Shown here: piece by piece, positions 59,342 to 64,000 of the stretch | Layout of the letters: every line of letters begins with the position of its first letter | Numbering within the stretch: position 1 is the first letter of the stretch | Origin: Oscillospiraceae bacterium | GTDB lineage: Bacteria; Bacillota; Clostridia; Oscillospirales; Ruminococcaceae | Length of the DNA stretch: 64,000 nt | Direction of reading: 5' to 3' | Assembly: GCA_902766785.1 (NCBI GenBank) | Contig: CACXEO010000085.1 | Span: 1 to 64,000, forward strand | The notes under the pieces: generated by a model | The model's database searches: none | The model's input: the letters and a program-made list of their open reading frames with translations, nothing else | What the model was told of the DNA's origin: nothing | Program-made: the position numbers and the translations under genes

Positions 59342-60618
59342 GCAGTTTGGTAATCAAAAACGGCAGGGTGGTCGACCCGTCCCAGAACCTGGATGCCGTC
59401 TGCGATCTAAAAGTTGTAAATGGGATAGTCGCTGAGTTCGGTGAAAACTTGAGTGGAGACGAAATCTTGGATGTATCCGGTCTTGCCGTAATGCCGGGAT
59501 TCGTTGATATGCACATTCACCTGAGAGATCCCGGGTTTACTTACAAAGAGGATATTATTTCGGGCTGCATGGCAGCGGCGGCGGGCGGCGTTACCTCAGT
59601 CCTTTGTATGCCGAATACAAAGCCCGTAACAGATAATGCTGAGACAGTCCGCTACATTATTGAAAAAGCCAAAGACGCGGCGGCAAAGGTTTATCCGACG
59701 GCTTCCATCACGAAAGGACTCGCCGGAAATGAAATGACTGATTTTGCCGCGCTCAAGGCGGCGGGCGCGATAGCCGTTTCGGATGACGGGCGCCCGGTTG
59801 AAAACGCCGCAATGATGCAGCGGGCGCTGGAGCTGGCTGGCCGTGAGGGCCTGCTGGTGACCTCCCACTGTGAGGATTTGAAGATCATTGACGGCGGGAT
59901 TATAAACAAGGGTAAAATTTCACAGGCGCTCGGCGTAAAGGGCATGGACCGCAGCTCGGAAGACAGCGTCACAGCACGGGAAATCGCCCTTGCGGCGGCA
60001 ACGGGTACTGCGGTCCATATTGCCCACGTCAGCACCAAAGGTTCGGTAGCGCTCATCAGGGATGCAAAGGCCCGCGGTGTGCAGGTGACAGCTGAAACGG
60101 CACCCCACTACTTTATGCTGACGGATGAACTCCTTTTAAAACGGGATGCGGATTACCGGATGAACCCGCCGCTCCGCGAGCGTGAGGACTGTGACGCGGT
60201 GCTGGAAGGCCTGCTGGATGGCACGCTTGACTGTATTGTGACCGACCACGCACCCCATGCGCCGGAAGAAAAAGCGGGTTTTGAAACGGCGCCCAATGGG
60301 GTTGTCGGCCTGGAAACCTCCTTTGCCGCTTCTATGACGGCGCTGGTTCACACCGGCAGAATGACGCTGGGAGAGTTGGTAAAAAAGATGTCGGTAAATC
60401 CCGCAAAGCTGCTTGGAATCAGGGCGGGTTCACTCCGTACCGGAATGCCGGCCGATATTGCGGTAGCGGATTTGAATGAAGACTGGACGGTCGATGTGGA
60501 CAAGCTTCATTCTAAAAGCAAAAACAGCGTTTTTAAAGGGATGACCTTAACGGGTAAAATAAAATATACCCTGCTGGACGGCAGGATTGTCTACAAAGAG
60601 AAAGGCGGCGCGCAATGA
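59338..60618 (+). CDS. pyrC: Dihydroorotase, class I
   Basis: A 426-residue zinc amidohydrolase that forms dihydroorotate. The metal motif DMHIHLRDPG (near 58), SDDGRP, THC-type SHCEDL, HIAHVST and TDHAPH are all intact. Overlaps pyrR and pyrF by four bases each, so the operon is tightly coupled. Confidence 0.97.
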   Translation: MSSLVIKNGRVVDPSQNLDAVCDLKVVNGIVAEFGENLSGDEILDVSGLAVMPGFVDMHIHLRDPGFTYKEDIISGCMAAAAGGVTSVLCMPNTKPVTDNAETVRYIIEKAKDAAAKVYPTASITKGLAGNEMTDFAALKAAGAIAVSDDGRPVENAAMMQRALELAGREGLLVTSHCEDLKIIDGGIINKGKISQALGVKGMDRSSEDSVTAREIALAAATGTAVHIAHVSTKGSVALIRDAKARGVQVTAETAPHYFMLTDELLLKRDADYRMNPPLREREDCDAVLEGLLDGTLDCIVTDHAPHAPEEKAGFETAPNGVVGLETSFAASMTALVHTGRMTLGELVKKMSVNPAKLLGIRAGSLRTGMPADIAVADLNEDWTVDVDKLHSKSKNSVFKGMTLTGKIKYTLLDGRIVYKEKGGAQ

Positions 60619-61544
60619 TCGACCGGTTGATTAAACAGATTGTAAAAACCCAGAACCCTACAGTGGCGGGGCTTGACCCCAAGCTCAGCTTTGTACCTGA
60701 ATTTATAAAAGCGGAAGCGTTTGAAAAGCATGGCGTAAATTTAAAAGGGGCTGCCAAGGCGCTGCTCACCTTCAACAAAGGGCTGATTGATGCGCTCTGC
60801 GATATTGTTCCTGCTATCAAGCCACAGTGCGCTTATTATGAGATGTACGGTTACCACGGTGTCAAAACGCTGTATAAAACCATAGAATACGCGAAAAAAC
60901 GAGGGATGATGGTCATTACCGATGGCAAGCGCAACGATATCGGCACCACGATGGAGGCATATGCTACCGCCCATCTGGGAACCCTCGGCATTGGCGGGGA
61001 AACGGTTGAACCGTTTGGCGGCGACGCGCTGACGGTCAACGGTTATCTGGGGAGCGACGGGATTAAACCGCTTTTAAAAATCTGCAAAGAGCAGGATAAG
61101 GGGATATTCGTTCTGGTGAAAACCTCAAATCCCTCCTCCGGGGAGCTGCAGGACCGTCTGATTGACGGAAAGCCCGTCTACCAGATCATGGGCGAGATGT
61201 GCGAAGCCTGGGGGAACGATTTGATTGGGCAGTACGGCTATAACAGTGTCGGTGCAGTTGTAGGTGCGACCTATCCGAAGCAGCTGGAAGAGCTCCGTGG
61301 AAAACTGCCGCATACTTTCTTCCTGGTGCCGGGCTACGGTGCGCAGGGCGGCGGCGCCGCCGATGTGGCGGGTGCTTTTGATAACCGGGGGCTGGGCGCG
61401 ATTGTGAATTCCTCCCGCGGGATTATGTGCGCCTACCAGAAAGAGGACTGCCCGGAAACCGATTATGCCAATGCGGCGCGGCGGGAAGCGCTCAGGATGA
61501 AAGAGGACATCCTTTCCCAGACAGGGACAATTCGTTTGGTATAA
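60615..61544 (+). CDS. pyrF: Orotidine-5'-phosphate decarboxylase, type 2
   Basis: A 309-residue OMP decarboxylase of the longer (type 2) group: FNKGLIDALCDIVPAIKPQ with active-site Lys, ITDGKRNDIGTT with the catalytic Asp-Lys-Asp pattern, and VPGYGAQGGGAADV. It makes UMP, the last step encoded here; pyrB, pyrD and pyrE are not in the window. Confidence 0.96.
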   Translation: MIDRLIKQIVKTQNPTVAGLDPKLSFVPEFIKAEAFEKHGVNLKGAAKALLTFNKGLIDALCDIVPAIKPQCAYYEMYGYHGVKTLYKTIEYAKKRGMMVITDGKRNDIGTTMEAYATAHLGTLGIGGETVEPFGGDALTVNGYLGSDGIKPLLKICKEQDKGIFVLVKTSNPSSGELQDRLIDGKPVYQIMGEMCEAWGNDLIGQYGYNSVGAVVGATYPKQLEELRGKLPHTFFLVPGYGAQGGGAADVAGAFDNRGLGAIVNSSRGIMCAYQKEDCPETDYANAARREALRMKEDILSQTGTIRLV

Positions 61545-61581
61545 GCAAGGAACCACCTTGATGTGATAAATGGAGGTAAGC

Positions 61582-62670
61582 ATGGAAAAAGCGATGTTGC
61601 TGCTGGCAGACGGCAGCGTTTACGAGGGTTTCAGCGTCGGCGCCAAAGGTACAGCAATTGGCGAAACAGTTTTCACTACCGGGATGACCGGCTACCAGGA
61701 AACGCTGACGGACCCCAGTTACTACGGGCAGATTGTCACCCAGACTTTTCCGCTCATCGGGAATTACGGTACGAACAGCTTTGACAGCGAGTCACCCCGC
61801 TGTCATCTGAGCGGATACGTTATCCGGGAATGGTGCGAAACCCCCTCCAATTTCCGCTGCGAAAACAACCTGGATACGTTTTTGAAAGAAAAGGGCGTTA
61901 TTGGCCTTTACGGGATTGACACCCGCAGCCTGACGCGGAAACTCCGTGAGTCCGGCGTCATGAACGGGATGATTACCACTGAGCCGATTGCAGATAAAAA
62001 AGCGGCTTTGGAAAAAATTCGCGAGTATTACATCAAAGATGCGGTGAAAAATGTATCAAGCCCGGAAATCCGGACGTTCAAAGCGCAGGGTGAAACCAAA
62101 TACCGGGTCGTCCTCTTCGATTACGGCTATAAGCGTAATATTGAACGGGAACTCCTCAGGCGGGGCTGTGAGGTGACGATTGTTCCTTACAACACCACGG
62201 CGGAACAGATTAAAGAGATTGCGCCGGACGGTATTATGCTTTCAAACGGCCCCGGCGACCCGAAGGATAATATTGAGGCAATCCTCAACCTGCGGGAAAC
62301 GATGAAACTGAAAATCCCGACTTTCGGTATCTGCCTTGGGCACCAGCTTCTTGCGCTGGCCAACGGCGGCTCCACCAGAAAGCTCAAGTACGGGCACCGC
62401 GGGGCGAACCAGCCGGTTCTCGACCTGGAAATGGGGCGTACCTTTGTCACCAGCCAGAACCACGGTTATGCGGTTGATGCCGAAAGCATTAAGGATTCTG
62501 TTGGCGTGGTCAACTGTAAAAACGCGAACGATGGCACCTGCGAGGGAATCCGTTACCTGAAATTCCCCGCTTTCACAGTGCAGTTCCACCCGGAGGTCTG
62601 CTGCGGGCCGCTGGATACTGCATTCCTGTTTGATAAATTTATTGAGATGATGGATAAGGGAGGAAAATAA
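61582..62670 (+). CDS. carA: Carbamoyl-phosphate synthase small subunit
   Basis: A 362-residue glutaminase subunit with the N-terminal CPSase domain ([14 protein letters not shown]) and a class I amidotransferase triad: Cys in FGICLGHQ near 253 and His-Glu in [12 protein letters not shown] 61582 follows GGAGG; the ATG at 61570 contains that site. Confidence 0.96.
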   Translation: MEKAMLLLADGSVYEGFSVGAKGTAIGETVFTTGMTGYQETLTDPSYYGQIVTQTFPLIGNYGTNSFDSESPRCHLSGYVIREWCETPSNFRCENNLDTFLKEKGVIGLYGIDTRSLTRKLRESGVMNGMITTEPIADKKAALEKIREYYIKDAVKNVSSPEIRTFKAQGETKYRVVLFDYGYKRNIERELLRRGCEVTIVPYNTTAEQIKEIAPDGIMLSNGPGDPKDNIEAILNLRETMKLKIPTFGICLGHQLLALANGGSTRKLKYGHRGANQPVLDLEMGRTFVTSQNHGYAVDAESIKDSVGVVNCKNANDGTCEGIRYLKFPAFTVQFHPEVCCGPLDTAFLFDKFIEMMDKGGK

Positions 62671-62672
62671 TC

Positions 62673-64000
62673 ATGCCATTACGCCACGATATTAAAAAAG
62701 TATTGGTGATCGGTTCCGGCCCTATCGTCATCGGCCAGGCGGCTGAGTTTGACTACGCGGGAACGCAGGCCTGCCGTGCCCTCAAGGAAGAGGGGCTGGA
62801 GGTTGTCCTGCTCAACTCGAATCCCGCGACCATCATGACCGATAAAACCATGGCGGATGAAATTTACATTGAGCCTTTGACGTTAGACGTTGTAAAGCGC
62901 GTTATTGAAATTGAGAAGCCGGACAGCGTCCTTTCAACCCTTGGAGGCCAGACTGGCCTGACCCTGTCCATGCAGCTTGCGGAGGAAGGTTTCCTTGACG
63001 CCCATGGCGTCAAGCTCTTGGGCGCCGTTCCTGAAACAATTCATAAAGCGGAAGACCGCCAGGCTTTTAAAGACACAATGGAGGCGATCGGCGAGCCCTG
63101 TATCCCATCTAAAGTTGTTACGACAATTGAGGACGCAGTCGCCTTTGCAAATGAAGATGGAATCGGCTACCCGCTCATCATCCGTCCTGCCTTTACCTTA
63201 GGCGGTACCGGCGGCGGTATTGTCAACAATGAAGAAGAACTGCGGGATATCGCGGAGAATGGCCTGCGTCTTTCCCCGATTACCCAGATCCTTGTTGAGA
63301 AGTGTATTTCCGGCTGGAAGGAGATTGAATTCGAAGTCATCCGCGACCGGAAAGGAAACGTCATCACCGTCTGTTCAATGGAAAACTTTGACCCGGTTGG
63401 CGTCCATACCGGTGACAGCATCGTTATCGCGCCTGCCGTCACCCTGAGCGATAAGGAGTACCAGATGCTCCGCACGGCGGCGATCAACATTATTTCAGAG
63501 CTCAAAATTGAAGGCGGATGCAACTGCCAGTTTGCGCTCCATCCCGGTTCGTTCGAATATGCGGTAATTGAGGTAAACCCCCGTGTTTCCCGTTCCTCCG
63601 CCCTCGCCTCCAAGGCGACCGGCTACCCGATTGCGAAAGTTGCAACCCGGATTGCGATTGGCTACACGCTGGATGAAATCATCAACGCGGTGACGGGCAA
63701 AACCTATGCCTGCTTTGAACCGGCAATCGACTATGTGGTTATTAAATTCCCGAAATGGCCGTTTGAAAAGTTTGTTTATGCAAAACGCACTCTCGGCACC
63801 CAGATGATGGCAACCGGCGAGGTTATGTCAATCGGCACTTCGTTCGAGCAGGCTATGATGAAGGCAGTCCGCGGTGCGGAGCTCGGCCTTAGTACCATGA
63901 ATCTCAAAAAGCTTGAGGATAAAACAACCGATTATATCCGCGAAAAGCTTCATGATTGTGACGACGAGCGTGTTTTCGTGGTTTACGAAGCGCTTAAACG
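62673..64000 (+). CDS. carB: Carbamoyl-phosphate synthase large subunit (3' end outside window)
   Basis: The first 442 codons of a protein that is usually about 1,070 residues. It opens [32 protein letters not shown], the family signature, and has the first ATP-grasp domain ([18 protein letters not shown]). It starts three bases after the carA stop, with AGGAGG upstream. It makes carbamoyl phosphate for pyrimidine and arginine synthesis. Confidence 0.96.
   Translation, partial: MPLRHDIKKVLVIGSGPIVIGQAAEFDYAGTQACRALKEEGLEVVLLNSNPATIMTDKTMADEIYIEPLTLDVVKRVIEIEKPDSVLSTLGGQTGLTLSMQLAEEGFLDAHGVKLLGAVPETIHKAEDRQAFKDTMEAIGEPCIPSKVVTTIEDAVAFANEDGIGYPLIIRPAFTLGGTGGGIVNNEEELRDIAENGLRLSPITQILVEKCISGWKEIEFEVIRDRKGNVITVCSMENFDPVGVHTGDSIVIAPAVTLSDKEYQMLRTAAINIISELKIEGGCNCQFALHPGSFEYAVIEVNPRVSRSSALASKATGYPIAKVATRIAIGYTLDEIINAVTGKTYACFEPAIDYVVIKFPKWPFEKFVYAKRTLGTQMMATGEVMSIGTSFEQAMMKAVRGAELGLSTMNLKKLEDKTTDYIREKLHDCDDERVFVVYEALK

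Overview
The window is a 64 kb stretch of chromosome from an endospore-forming, low-to-mid GC member of the Clostridia, most like the Oscillospirales (former Ruminococcaceae, clostridial cluster IV). The signs are sporulation genes (gpr, spoIIP, dpaA/dpaB, spoIIE, yabP/yabQ), strong AGGAGG ribosome sites, TTGACA-17-TATAAT promoters, a PyrR attenuator and the gene order recJ-relA-dtd-MBL-hemZ. The genus is inferred, not shown.

Layout. 1-960: start of a minus-strand gene and a dead IS200-type insertion. 1.2-9.8 kb: rpsT, then gpr, spoIIP, a small membrane protein and the dipicolinate synthase operon dpaA-dpaB. 9.9-13.4 kb: two divergent glycosidases. 13.6-17.7 kb: gltX and spoIIE. 17.7-20.5 kb, minus strand: a short-chain dehydrogenase, class II aldolase and an 8-oxoguanine-type glycosylase. 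20.6-30.9 kb: membrane and hypothetical proteins, rlmB, a pump-like protein without catalytic motifs, an EF-G paralogue, a nucleoside hydrolase and a pseudouridine synthase. 31-38.6 kb: sugar ABC ATPase, CdaR-type regulator, ftsE-ftsX-M23 peptidase and an S41-like protein. 38.6-53.6 kb: greA, lysS, recJ, relA, dtd, hemZ, nucleoside enzymes, a SpoVB-like flippase, mazG and HU. 53.6-58.5 kb: tandem structured repeats after HU, an RqcP-like protein, yabP-yabQ-divIC-S1 protein, and a DnaJ-containing cluster. 58.6-64 kb: pyrR-pyrC-pyrF-carA-carB, with carB running off the end.

Main discovery. dpaA, needed to make spore dipicolinic acid, is split by a 3,985-bp element (about 5004-8988). The element carries a large serine recombinase, a small overlapping ORF, a patatin-like phospholipase and a DegV-family fatty-acid-binding protein. 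Joining the flanks at a shared GGGG core restores a 294-codon dpaA in frame. The joined flanks form a near-perfect dyad (attB-like), the joined element ends form a different dyad (attP-like), and both are centred on the same GG dinucleotide. The dpaA promoter matches the mother-cell sigma-K consensus and reads straight into the recombinase, while the cargo has its own sigma-A type promoter and a terminator that would silence dpaB until excision. This is the architecture of a skin-like, developmentally excised element, in a compact form.

Other notable points: five tandem ~75-nt units downstream of HU whose stems differ in sequence but keep pairing; a CtpA/CtpB-like protein after ftsEX that has lost catalytic Ser and Lys; a P-type-ATPase-like protein without DKTGT; an EF-G paralogue with an altered NKxD motif; a possible pseudoknotted leader before yabP; and a spoIIE promoter with the 21-bp spacing typical of Spo0A-activated sigma-A promoters. 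I saw no rRNA, tRNA or CRISPR array.
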